DNA of 7,045 nucleotides from Thermoproteota archaeon (lineage in GTDB: Archaea > Thermoproteota > EX4484-205 > JAAOZP01). The stretch covers positions 1 to 7,045 of the forward strand of contig JANXDK010000027.1 of the NCBI GenBank assembly GCA_025059435.1. The letters run 5' to 3'. Position 1 is the first letter of the stretch, and each line of letters starts with the position of its first letter. The notes beneath the pieces are model-generated. The model was not told the origin of the DNA. It saw only the letters and a list, made by a program, of their open reading frames with translations, and searched no databases. The position numbers were made by a program, and so were the translations under genes. Below, piece by piece: positions 1-5,251 of the stretch.

Positions 1-510
1 GACTAAATCATAGATTCCAATTATTGTTTTGGCATCTTTAATAGTGCCGTCTTTCACCATTTTAAATGCTTCGTCTAGGGTTACTTCAATTACCTCTATG
101 TCTTCATCCAGCTCTAAGTTTTGACTCTTCTTATTTAATCCTCCAGCTATAAAAAGCGTTATCTTCTCTGTAGAATAGCCCGGTGCCAAGTAGAATCTTC
201 TGATTTTTCTCAAAAAGGTCGGCTCATAACCCGTTTCTTCTAGGAGCTCTCTTCTGGCACACTCTTCCTCTTTTTCTCCTCTCTTAAGTGTTCCTGCAGG
301 TGCCTCCACAAGGCTCTCGCCTGCTGGAAGCCTGTACTGTCTAACTAAAACTATTTTACCATCATCTTTTATGGGAATTATTACAACTGCACCAGGGTGT
401 TCTACAACTTCCCTAATCGTTTCAACTCCGTTGATTAAAACACGATACTTAACAAGGGATAATAGTCTTCCTACATATGCCTTTTCCGTCCCTAAGATTT
501 TTTCCGACAT
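1..510 (-). CDS. Nudix hydrolase, ADP-ribose pyrophosphatase type (3' end beyond window)
   Basis: Reading leftward from an ATG at 510-508, 170 codons stay open to the window edge, so the C-terminus is missing. The Nudix box is perfect: G73, E79, then REL at 87-89, EE at 91-92 and G94 (pattern G-x5-E-x7-REUxEExGU), which binds the divalent metal for hydrolysis of nucleoside diphosphates linked to another moiety. A proline in LAPGYS (P110), about 15 residues after the box, is the feature that in this superfamily marks ADP-ribose pyrophosphatases, so ADP-ribose to AMP plus ribose 5-phosphate is the likely reaction. VRQYRLPAGE (56-65) also fits that subgroup. It is a soluble cytoplasmic protein, divergent from the SpoIIM/HAD operon. 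The ATG is preferred over an in-frame TTG near 563 because a TATA-like element lies 28-29 bases upstream of it. Exact substrate is inference. Confidence 0.9.
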   Translation of the reverse strand, partial: MSEKILGTEKAYVGRLLSLVKYRVLINGVETIREVVEHPGAVVIIPIKDDGKIVLVRQYRLPAGESLVEAPAGTLKRGEKEEECARRELLEETGYEPTFLRKIRRFYLAPGYSTEKITLFIAGGLNKKSQNLELDEDIEVIEVTLDEAFKMVKDGTIKDAKTIIGIYDLV

Positions 511-535
511 GTTTTCAAATGGATTGATTAAGGTC

Positions 536-546
536 AATAAACCTTT
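536..546 (-). promoter_or_regulatory. BRE/TATA promoter of the Nudix gene
   Basis: Read on the minus strand this is AAAGG followed by TTTATT. The TATA centre is about 28.5 bases upstream of the ATG at 510, so transcription would begin at or beside the start codon and the mRNA would be leaderless. The element overlaps the promoter proposed for the divergent operon. Confidence 0.5.
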
Positions 547-551
547 ATCTA
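544..551 (+). promoter_or_regulatory. TATA-like element of the SpoIIM/HAD operon
   Basis: TTTATCTA is centred 28.5 bases before the ATG at 576, the same spacing as at other genes in the window, and supports that start and a leaderless transcript. It lies in the 65-base divergent gap beside the Nudix promoter, so the two may compete for TBP/TFB. Confidence 0.45.
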
Positions 552-575
552 TGTTATTTATCAATCCTTAGCTCG

Positions 576-1133
576 ATGATTGTCGAGAATCAAGACTCAG
601 AATATGGAAGCTATGATGGTAAAGACGCTTTACCACCCTTACATAAAAAATGGGAGCTGTTTCCTATTACAATACTAGTGCTCTCTTTAACATTCGTATT
701 CTCTTCGATGATTCCCGTTGAAAAAGGCTTAGCTGAGGAAATAACAGAATCTCTTAAAGGATACTTAAACGTCAGTATATTAGATATTTTCATGAACAAC
801 CTTGTGCTAAGCATTATTATGATGATACCTATTTTTGGCTTCATATTCAGCATTTTTTCATCGTCTCTTAACGGTATGGTGGTTTCTGCGTTTTCGATCG
901 CAACGGGTTCTAATCCGTTACGAATTGTAATAAGTATACTCTCAAGTCCGGAGGGTGTGCTTGAGATCCTTGCCTTTGGATTGGCTTCTGCACAGAGTCT
1001 CGCTGGATTTTTCGCAATAATTGGGAAGAGGTTTAGAAAAGAGCTTAAAGGATATTTGACAACCGTTGGCATAGTTTTGATTCTATTGGTAATAGCTGCC
1101 TTATTAGAGGCAATTTACAAGAGTAAAGCATGA
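576..1133 (+). CDS. SpoIIM (stage II sporulation protein M) family integral membrane protein
   Basis: 185 residues with about five hydrophobic segments: roughly 29-47, 70-90, 91-110, 128-149 and 160-181, after a charged N-terminal cytoplasmic stretch of about 25 residues. The family pattern is visible: the aromatic/Asn motif FMNN (72-75), then SSPEGVLEILAFGLASAQSL (123-142), matching the conserved P-x-G-hydrophobic-E-hydrophobic-x-A signature of the SpoIIM/DUF95 family, and a terminal ALLEAI resembling the family's final helix. In sporulating bacteria SpoIIM belongs to the peptidoglycan-remodelling DMP complex; in archaea, which lack sporulation and murein, the role is unknown, and a membrane-remodelling or envelope function is only a guess. 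The stop codon overlaps the next start as ATGA, so the HAD gene is very likely cotranslated. Family assignment is firm; function is not. Confidence 0.85.
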   Translation: MIVENQDSEYGSYDGKDALPPLHKKWELFPITILVLSLTFVFSSMIPVEKGLAEEITESLKGYLNVSILDIFMNNLVLSIIMMIPIFGFIFSIFSSSLNGMVVSAFSIATGSNPLRIVISILSSPEGVLEILAFGLASAQSLAGFFAIIGKRFRKELKGYLTTVGIVLILLVIAALLEAIYKSKA

Positions 1134-1792
1134 TAAGAATACTTTTTTCAGACATGGATGGGACGCTTGTTGAAGAAGAGAGTAGTTGGAGATTAGTCCA
1201 CCGTTTTCTTGGCACTGATTCCATGGCTACAAAAGCTCTTGAAAGGTTTTCAAGGGGAGAAATAAACTATGAGGAGTTTGTAAGACATGATGTGAAACTA
1301 TGGCCAAGGGGGCTTCCTAAGTCGTTTTTCCAAAGCGTTTTCTCAAAAGTTAGAATAAGACAAGGTGCTAAATACCTGTTTAAAAGGCTTAAGGAACGGA
1401 AGGTTAAGAGGGTTATAGTTACAAGTGGGCTCAACTTACTAGCAGAAAGAGTATGCAAAGAATTAGAAGCTGACGAATGTATTTCAAACGAGATGGTCTT
1501 CGACGAAAAAGGTTTATTTACCGGAACAGTTATAATCAACGTAGATCCTTCTAAAAAGGCCAGGGTTATAGAAGATATATGTAGAAAGTATTCTATTCCT
1601 CTAAATGAATCGGCTGCAATAGGCGATACCTTATATGATGAGAGCATGTTTCGAGTTGCTGGTTTATCTATATTCTATAAAAAACAACATGATCTGTCAG
1701 AAATGCATGGAGCACACTATGTTGTAAATAGCCTTGAAGAAGCAACAGAACTCCTACTCAATCTTATCGAAAAAGAAAAAAGGGTAAAATAG
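1130..1792 (+). CDS. HAD-superfamily hydrolase, SerB-like phosphatase
   Basis: 220 residues carrying all four HAD motifs: DMDGT at 8-12 (D8 nucleophile, D10 acid/base), S99 in VTSG (motif II), K142/K143 in DPSKKARVI (motif III), and GDTLYDESMF at 165-174 with D166 and D170 (motif IV). The helical insert between motifs I and II (about 20-75) is a C1-type cap like that of phosphoserine phosphatase, and the SKKA..IEDI arrangement before motif IV is also SerB-like. It should be a cytoplasmic Mg-dependent phosphomonoesterase. Phosphoserine is one possible substrate, but the signature does not distinguish it from other small phosphates or a phospholipid head-group intermediate. The start overlaps the SpoIIM stop by 4 bp, so a function linked to that membrane protein is plausible. 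It ends one base before the stop codon of the convergent small gene. Confidence 0.9.
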   Translation: MIRILFSDMDGTLVEEESSWRLVHRFLGTDSMATKALERFSRGEINYEEFVRHDVKLWPRGLPKSFFQSVFSKVRIRQGAKYLFKRLKERKVKRVIVTSGLNLLAERVCKELEADECISNEMVFDEKGLFTGTVIINVDPSKKARVIEDICRKYSIPLNESAAIGDTLYDESMFRVAGLSIFYKKQHDLSEMHGAHYVVNSLEEATELLLNLIEKEKRVK

Positions 1793-1793
1793 C

Positions 1794-1934
1794 CTATTTC
1801 TTAGCCTTTTTAGCCTTTTTAGCTTTCTTAGCCTTTGTTTTTGCTTTAGCCTTTTTAGCCGGCTTCTTAGAAGGTGCCGCGGGTGCCGCAGGTGCTGCAG
1901 CAGCGGCTTCTCCACCCACACCTGCTTCGCTCAT
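1794..1934 (-). CDS. 46-residue Ala/Pro- and Lys/Ala-rich microprotein, histone H1 tail-like
   Basis: From the ATG at 1934 to TAG at 1796-1794 the product has two parts. Residues 1-22 form a head beginning MSEAGVGGE and continuing as an Ala/Pro run with the unit AAP. Residues 23-46 are almost only Lys and Ala, built from SKKPAKKAKAKTK and then KKA repeats to the end. There are no aromatics or cysteines and the only acidic residues are E3 and E9, so the tail is strongly cationic and probably disordered. This composition matches the C-terminal tails of eukaryotic histone H1 and bacterial H1-like proteins, which bind nucleic acid through backbone charge. A nucleoid or RNA/ribosome-binding role is inference; no folded domain is present. 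Evidence that it is a gene: the best TATA box here lies 28.5 bases upstream of the ATG, the frame is exact between start and stop, and synonymous codons vary (AAA/AAG, GCT/GCA/GCC/GCG) within the repeats. Alternatives are an unannotated ribosomal protein or a chance repeat. Confidence 0.75.
   Translation of the reverse strand: MSEAGVGGEAAAAAPAAPAAPSKKPAKKAKAKTKAKKAKKAKKAKK
1800..1856 (+). terminator. T-rich tracts after the HAD gene, possible transcription terminator
   Basis: Immediately after the HAD stop the plus strand reads repeated AGCCTTTTT units plus a GTTTTTG run. Archaeal RNA polymerase terminates on oligo-T tracts in the non-template strand without needing a hairpin, so these could end the SpoIIM/HAD transcript. 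The same bases encode the lysine-rich tail of the opposing gene, so the T-runs may exist only because of Lys codons. This is inference from composition and position. Confidence 0.35.
1803..1899. repeat. Two blocks of 9-base coding repeats inside the small basic gene
   Basis: Block one (1803-1865) has a 9-base period, AGCCTTTTT on the plus strand with variants such as AGCTTTCTT and AGCCTTTGT, and corresponds to the KKA tripeptide. Block two (1873-1899) is three copies of GGTGCCGCG or near variants, corresponding to AAP, and is much more GC-rich than its surroundings. Such arrays can expand or shrink by slippage, so the protein length probably varies between related strains. Confidence 0.75.
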
Positions 1935-1958
1935 AATACAATATTTTCTTTTGAGTCA

Positions 1959-1972
1959 TATATAAATCTTTA
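1959..1972 (-). promoter_or_regulatory. Strong BRE/TATA promoter of the 46-residue basic protein gene
   Basis: The minus strand reads TAAAGA directly followed by TTTATATA, a near-ideal archaeal BRE plus TATA box. The box centre is 28.5 bases from the ATG at 1934, giving a leaderless transcript. It is the best consensus match in the window and suggests high expression. Confidence 0.7.
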
Positions 1973-1990
1973 ATGATTCCTAAAAGTATT

Positions 1991-2536
1991 TTACTTTCTG
2001 CTCTTTAAAGCTTCGAGTATTAACGAGACCGAATCTTCAAAAGATATCTTGGAAGTGTTTATCATCAGATCGTACAGTAGGGGGTCCCTCCAGTTTTTAT
2101 GGAAAAGCTTTTCCACTAAGCTATTCCTATCTATATCTGAGGCCTTAATGTCTTCTTCAATCTGCTTAGGGTCATCTGTTTTTCTCCTTTCAGCGAGATG
2201 TTTAACCCTATCCTTCATCTCCCTGTATAGAAATACCTTGAGATCTGCCTCATGTGCAAGAGCCATGAGGGCGCTTCTACCTTCTATTATGGCTGGACCA
2301 TTTTTTACAATGTCTAGAACCATGCTGTATAGGACTTTTTCTATCTCTATCTCCCCAGATATGGATTTATCAACAAGTGCTTTATAGCTGAGGGTTGGCG
2401 AGGAAACTAAATTCCTTATTAACTTCTCAGTATTATAAACTTCTAAACCAAGTTTTTGAGAAATTAATTCCCCGACTTCAGTACAGCCTGCCCCCAGTTC
2501 ACCAGCAATTAGAATAACAGGTTTATCCCTACTCAT
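1991..2536 (-). CDS. Cytidylate kinase-like P-loop protein
   Basis: 181 residues. The N-terminus holds a P-loop-like GELGAGCTEVGELISQKLG (12-30) of the type seen in the cytidylate kinase-like family (Pfam Cytidylate_kin2), where the Walker Lys is commonly absent and the loop reads GxGxSE. Further matches are IIEGRSALMAL (83-93, the family's hydrophobic-GR element), an arginine-rich lid (R105-R118), DIDRNSLVEKLF (134-145) with W149 and D151, and YDLMINTSKI (155-164). Proteins of this family are predicted to phosphorylate nucleotides or other small molecules, but the archaeal and bacterial members are mostly uncharacterised, so I would not call this CMP kinase proper. It is soluble and monocistronic, with its own TATA element 28.5 bases upstream of the ATG. 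It is 56 bases upstream of the small basic gene, which has a separate promoter. Confidence 0.85.
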   Translation of the reverse strand: MSRDKPVILIAGELGAGCTEVGELISQKLGLEVYNTEKLIRNLVSSPTLSYKALVDKSISGEIEIEKVLYSMVLDIVKNGPAIIEGRSALMALAHEADLKVFLYREMKDRVKHLAERRKTDDPKQIEEDIKASDIDRNSLVEKLFHKNWRDPLLYDLMINTSKISFEDSVSLILEALKSRK

Positions 2537-2560
2537 TTATATGTAGGTTATTTGATGCTT

Positions 2561-2568
2561 TTTTTAAA
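2561..2568 (-). promoter_or_regulatory. TATA element of the cytidylate kinase-like gene
   Basis: TTTAAAAA on the minus strand is centred 28.5 bases upstream of the ATG at 2536. It fits a leaderless transcript and fixes the start. The box lies in the 40-base gap after the stop of the upstream membrane-protein gene. Confidence 0.5.
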
Positions 2569-2576
2569 CATTTCTC

Positions 2577-3035
2577 TTATTTCTTTGGAAGATGCTTACG
2601 AATGGCTAATAAGGACAACAGTATATAAACGGCTATGAAGTAGGGTGATAACAATACGTGGTTAATAGAGTAATTAAGGTATAATAATGCATCATTATCT
2701 GCTTTGAATTCTAGTACACGTCTACTACCATTGACGTTTTCGAGCTTATACCAAAACCCGTAATCGCTTACAACCTCCGGCTCTCCGGTGATTCGTAGGT
2801 AACTTCCCTTAGGAACTTTAAAAACCAATATTCTAGAGGAGTTTACCTTTAGCTCCACCCCATAGATGTTTGAAGACCCGTTGACATATACCCGGAAGTT
2901 GGATTTTACAAAATTTACAAAAGGATCTCCAGGTGATATTTTTAGCACAACCGTAATGCTTACTGTTTCAACCTCGCCGACTGGTTGCAGAGACGCCAGC
3001 AATATTATAAACAGAGCGCCAGTTATGTTCAACAC
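2577..3035 (-). CDS. Small secreted, C-terminally membrane-anchored protein of unknown family
   Basis: 152 residues with a simple topology. A hydrophobic N-terminal segment (about 4-18, ITGALFIILLASLQP) resembles a signal peptide. A central beta-rich region of roughly 105 residues contains sequons N52-G-S, N65-S-S, N102-G-S and N121-Y-S (also N3-I-T in the signal region). A hydrophobic helix at 129-145 is followed by a basic end (RKHLPKK), implying an outside domain with the tail in the cytoplasm. The repeated sequons fit archaeal surface-protein N-glycosylation. I recognise no catalytic motif and no family; the domain could be a small Ig-like or carboxypeptidase-regulatory-like sandwich, which is a guess. 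The start is GTG at 3035 or TTG at 3032, one codon later; the TATA-like element at 3055-3062 lies 23 and 26 bases from these. The gene is divergent from the nuclease gene. Confidence 0.75.
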   Translation of the reverse strand: MLNITGALFIILLASLQPVGEVETVSITVVLKISPGDPFVNFVKSNFRVYVNGSSNIYGVELKVNSSRILVFKVPKGSYLRITGEPEVVSDYGFWYKLENVNGSRRVLEFKADNDALLYLNYSINHVLLSPYFIAVYILLSLLAIRKHLPKK

Positions 3036-3054
3036 GGTCTTACAATCCGAACTT

Positions 3055-3062
3055 AAATATAA
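3055..3062 (-). promoter_or_regulatory. TATA-like element of the anchored surface-protein gene
   Basis: The minus strand reads TTATATTT here, centred 26.5 bases before a TTG at 3032 and 23.5 before the GTG at 3035. It sits within the 62-base divergent gap, next to the element proposed for the nuclease gene. Confidence 0.4.
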
Positions 3063-3065
3063 TCC

Positions 3066-3073
3066 TTATTTTA
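3066..3073 (+). promoter_or_regulatory. TATA-like element of the nuclease gene
   Basis: TTATTTTA is centred 28.5 bases before the ATG at 3098, the spacing found at several other genes here. A second AT-rich candidate (ATTAAAATAT near 3077) is too close to the ATG. The earlier ATG at 3084 meets a stop after one more codon, so 3098 is the start. Confidence 0.4.
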
Positions 3074-3097
3074 CTCATTAAAATATGGTCTAATATA

Positions 3098-3736
3098 ATG
3101 CCTGGAGAGCCTGATGCAGCCTTTGGACTTAGGCTTTTAAAGAGGCTTATTGAGAAAGGCCCAGTGATATGCAAGGATGAGGCTATAGAATACTGGGAGT
3201 TTTTAAGACCGCTTTTAACTCAAGGATTTTTAGTAGAGGATAAGGATAGTTTCAGAGCCCTTCCCGAGTGTTATCTGTTAATCCTCCAATACTTGTTGAA
3301 ATCAGGTTTTAATTTGGAAAAATTATTGAAATCAGTAAATTGGAGGGGGTTTGAGAGAGTCATTGCAGAAGTATTCCTATTCCACGGTTTTAGAGTTATT
3401 GAACATTTCAGGTTCCGTATTGGGGATATTATCAGAGAAATAGACCTTTTGGTTGAAACACCAGCTTTATTCATATCGATAGAATGTAAAAAATGGGTTA
3501 AAAAGAACTACAGTCTTAAATCCGCATGCAGGCTCCAGCTTGAAAGATCAAAGCTGCTGCTCAAATACCTCGCTGAAAGGAATATTCAGAAAGAGGTCTA
3601 TCCATTGGTCGTCACTTTCTTGGATTCTGAAGAAGCATTAATGAATAATTGTATAGTCGTGCCAGTCTGGAAAATAGGTGAAATAGCGAAGGCACCAGAA
3701 GTTCTAAAAGCATTCGGAAAACCTGTTTCATTCTAA
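3098..3736 (+). CDS. Orphan PD-(D/E)XK nuclease, Mrr/restriction-endonuclease-like
   Basis: 212 residues. Residues about 1-70 are helical and may form a winged-helix DNA-binding part (no clear motif). Residues 80-200 show the Mrr-type catalytic core: WRGFERVIAEVFLFHGFRV (82-100) with helix glutamates E86/E91, then REIDLLVE (113-120) with catalytic D116, and FISIECKKW (125-133) with the E129-x-K131 pair. That is the E...D...ExK order of this fold, which cleaves DNA with Mg. There is no methyltransferase or specificity subunit beside it, so a repair or stress nuclease, or an Mrr-like enzyme acting on modified or foreign DNA, is more likely than a complete restriction-modification system. It is divergent from the surface-protein gene and its last 9 bases overlap the end of the convergent gene. 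The fold is well supported; the biological target is unknown. Confidence 0.85.
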   Translation: MPGEPDAAFGLRLLKRLIEKGPVICKDEAIEYWEFLRPLLTQGFLVEDKDSFRALPECYLLILQYLLKSGFNLEKLLKSVNWRGFERVIAEVFLFHGFRVIEHFRFRIGDIIREIDLLVETPALFISIECKKWVKKNYSLKSACRLQLERSKLLLKYLAERNIQKEVYPLVVTFLDSEEALMNNCIVVPVWKIGEIAKAPEVLKAFGKPVSF

Positions 3737-4426
3737 AATCCACATTTCCCTTGACCTTAGGAGGAAGAGTATCTTCACTTTCATCATAAGCCTCTTCTCG
3801 TCTAGAGAACCGTCTGTGAGCAGTATGTCTCCGTGGATTATAGGTATGTTTGCATCTGCCATTGTCTTGAAGGTCCTGAACCCGTTGTTAAAGTCGAATA
3901 TTGTGAGACACTCGCCAGCCTCTCTATTATAACTGCTCATCATCCCTGTCTTGACCGGTATCTCCACGGAAAAACTTTTCCTACTTCTGATTATTATCCC
4001 CTCAACTTTACCTACGAACCATTCCCCAGCCAAACCCGGTATTCCAGCTAGCCTGTCTTCCACTGCCATAGTCAGCTCCCTGCTGGGTATGTCTATCTCA
4101 AGAATATAATCTGTACCGGGGATTGGTTTGAACAATTCCATGGGAACTAGGGTTTTAATAACGGGTTTGAGAAAGGACAATGTGACAGAATTGGCTATGG
4201 CCCTGCTCACTACTATAGAGTCTGCATCTAATAGCTCGGTAGCCTCGGGAGGCGGGCCTTTCAATAATCCGCGCATATTGTTGAGAGTCCCTTGAAGAAT
4301 TTTAAGGTCTACTTGCTTACTTGGCTCGTATAACATCATCAATTCCGCTAGACCTGCTGATTGATACTCTTTTTTGACGAAACCAAGTAACTCGCCCCTG
4401 TGCATAACGGGCGAACCCTCGACCAT
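3728..4426 (-). CDS. Hypothetical 232-residue cytoplasmic protein
   Basis: I do not recognise the family. The protein has no signal peptide or membrane helix. The N-terminal region (5-32) begins SPVMHRGELLGFVKKEY, which loosely resembles a small beta-barrel strand pattern. A helical part follows (about 38-90, with a GPPPEATELLDADS turn at 57-70). A beta-rich C-terminal half (105-225) contains LEIDIPSREL, GEWFVGKVEGIIIRSRKSFSVEI-type alternating strands and IIHGDILLTDGSLDEKR. A good long frame, an ATG with a TATA-like element 26-27 bases upstream, and codon use like its neighbours support a real gene. ATG at 4405 (M8) is an alternative start. It lies downstream of cofE on the same strand, but the 72-base gap with its own promoter-like element suggests separate transcription. 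Its 3' end overlaps the nuclease gene by 9 bp, tail to tail. Confidence 0.75.
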   Translation of the reverse strand: MVEGSPVMHRGELLGFVKKEYQSAGLAELMMLYEPSKQVDLKILQGTLNNMRGLLKGPPPEATELLDADSIVVSRAIANSVTLSFLKPVIKTLVPMELFKPIPGTDYILEIDIPSRELTMAVEDRLAGIPGLAGEWFVGKVEGIIIRSRKSFSVEIPVKTGMMSSYNREAGECLTIFDFNNGFRTFKTMADANIPIIHGDILLTDGSLDEKRLMMKVKILFLLRSREMWILE

Positions 4427-4448
4427 GCTTTTTCACAGCTGGCGGAGT

Positions 4449-4465
4449 ATTATTAACGGTTTTTT
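4449..4465 (-). promoter_or_regulatory. BRE/TATA-like element of the 232-residue protein gene
   Basis: The minus strand reads an A-run with CC and then TTAATAAT, centred 26.5 bases before the ATG at 4426. It lies between the cofE stop and this gene and suggests the gene is not simply the last member of the F420 operon. Confidence 0.4.
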
Positions 4466-4498
4466 TAACACTGGAAAATAATATTTACGACTTAGCTT

Positions 4499-5251
4499 CT
4501 AAAGAAAAAGTTCTTTTTTCCTGGGTCTAAGTATACTCTTAACCCCGAGCTCTGAAAAATCATACTTGTAGCCTTTTATTAAAGCACCTATAATGCCCTC
4601 AGACGAACTTCCAGTTACTAGTTCGCTTGCAGCAGCCAGTTCATCAACTATAGCGATGCGTTTAAACCTCAAAACGTATCCGTAAAGGTCCTTGCTTCCT
4701 CTGAGGTCTTTCAATGGAGCTATCCCGGAGCACCCTATGGCCATGTTAACCTGACCTACTCTGAAGGGTCTGTCAAATGAATCAGTTATTATAACCCCTA
4801 CTTCAACCCTTTCATCAAGAAACTGTCTTCTTATCATTTCCGCAATCTTATCCGGATTCCTGGGATGAAAAGCCATACTTAAACCACCGTCCACGTTTGA
4901 AACATCGACCCCTGAATTAGCGCATATTATCCCACTCCTAGTCCTCGTTATAAGACGGGTTCCCACAAGCCTAACTATCTCTTTACTCTCCCTTAGAATT
5001 ATCTCCACCTCCTCAGGTGGTTTTCGTACTCTATCGGCTATCGCTATTGCTAGTGTACTAGGTTTAACCTGTCTGAAACTCACTATACAACCCATGGCCT
5101 TAGATACTGCGACATGAGTTAGAGTAACTATATCTCCGTTTTCCACACTAATGCCTTCTTTTCCAAGGGACTCTATGGTTATCCTAGCTAGGTTATCTCC
5201 CTTCTCTATGTTTCTGTCGTACTTTATTCCAAAAATCCTGATTTCCCTCAA
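4499..5251 (-). CDS. cofE: Coenzyme F420-0:L-glutamate ligase
   Basis: CofE adds L-glutamate through gamma links to F420-0 using GTP and divalent metal, giving F420-1 and F420-2. The 250 residues match the usual archaeal length and the family blocks appear in order: KGDNLARIT (17-25), ENGDIVTLTHVAVSKAMG (37-54), SGIICANSGVDVSNVDGG (106-123) with D116 and N119, VGVIITDSFDRPFRVGQVN (151-169) with D157, GCSGI (173-177), LRGSKDLYGY (183-192) with D188, and VDELAAASELVTGSSSEGI (202-220). These acidic residues belong to the metal and GTP site of the family. It stands alone, without the nitroreductase-like FMN domain fused in mycobacterial FbiB. It starts with TTG at 5251, overlapping the CofC-like stop by 4 bp (TTGA), with a purine-rich GGTAGGAAG just upstream as ribosome site. 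It is the last operon gene. Confidence 0.93.
   Translation of the reverse strand: MREIRIFGIKYDRNIEKGDNLARITIESLGKEGISVENGDIVTLTHVAVSKAMGCIVSFRQVKPSTLAIAIADRVRKPPEEVEIILRESKEIVRLVGTRLITRTRSGIICANSGVDVSNVDGGLSMAFHPRNPDKIAEMIRRQFLDERVEVGVIITDSFDRPFRVGQVNMAIGCSGIAPLKDLRGSKDLYGYVLRFKRIAIVDELAAASELVTGSSSEGIIGALIKGYKYDFSELGVKSILRPRKKELFL

Noticed and set aside
371..571. 66-codon plus-strand frame opposite the Nudix gene
   Set aside because: It is the complement of the perfect Nudix-box gene and has no family features.
815..830. ATGATGATA-like string resembling a box C of a C/D guide RNA
   Set aside because: It lies in the SpoIIM coding sequence (Met/Ile codons), and no matching D, C' and D' boxes are placed at the right spacing.
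611..1072. 153-codon minus-strand open frame inside the SpoIIM gene
   Set aside because: It lies wholly opposite a gene with clear family motifs and membrane segments, has no promoter or recognisable product, and is a shadow frame.
1267..1647. 126-codon minus-strand frame inside the HAD phosphatase gene
   Set aside because: The HAD gene has all four catalytic motifs on the plus strand; the opposite frame shows nothing recognisable.
1803..1899. Short periodic repeats considered as CRISPR or a regulatory repeat array
   Set aside because: The period is 9 bases without spacers and is fully explained by KKA and AAP codons in the small basic gene.
2049..2387. 112-codon plus-strand frame opposite the cytidylate kinase-like gene
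   Set aside because: Shadow of a gene with a P-loop and family motifs; Ser/Leu-rich composition is typical of an antisense frame.
4458..4466. T-run on the plus strand considered as a terminator for the nuclease gene
   Set aside because: It lies over 700 bases past the nuclease stop, beyond the opposing gene; on the other strand it better fits the A-rich BRE side of a promoter.
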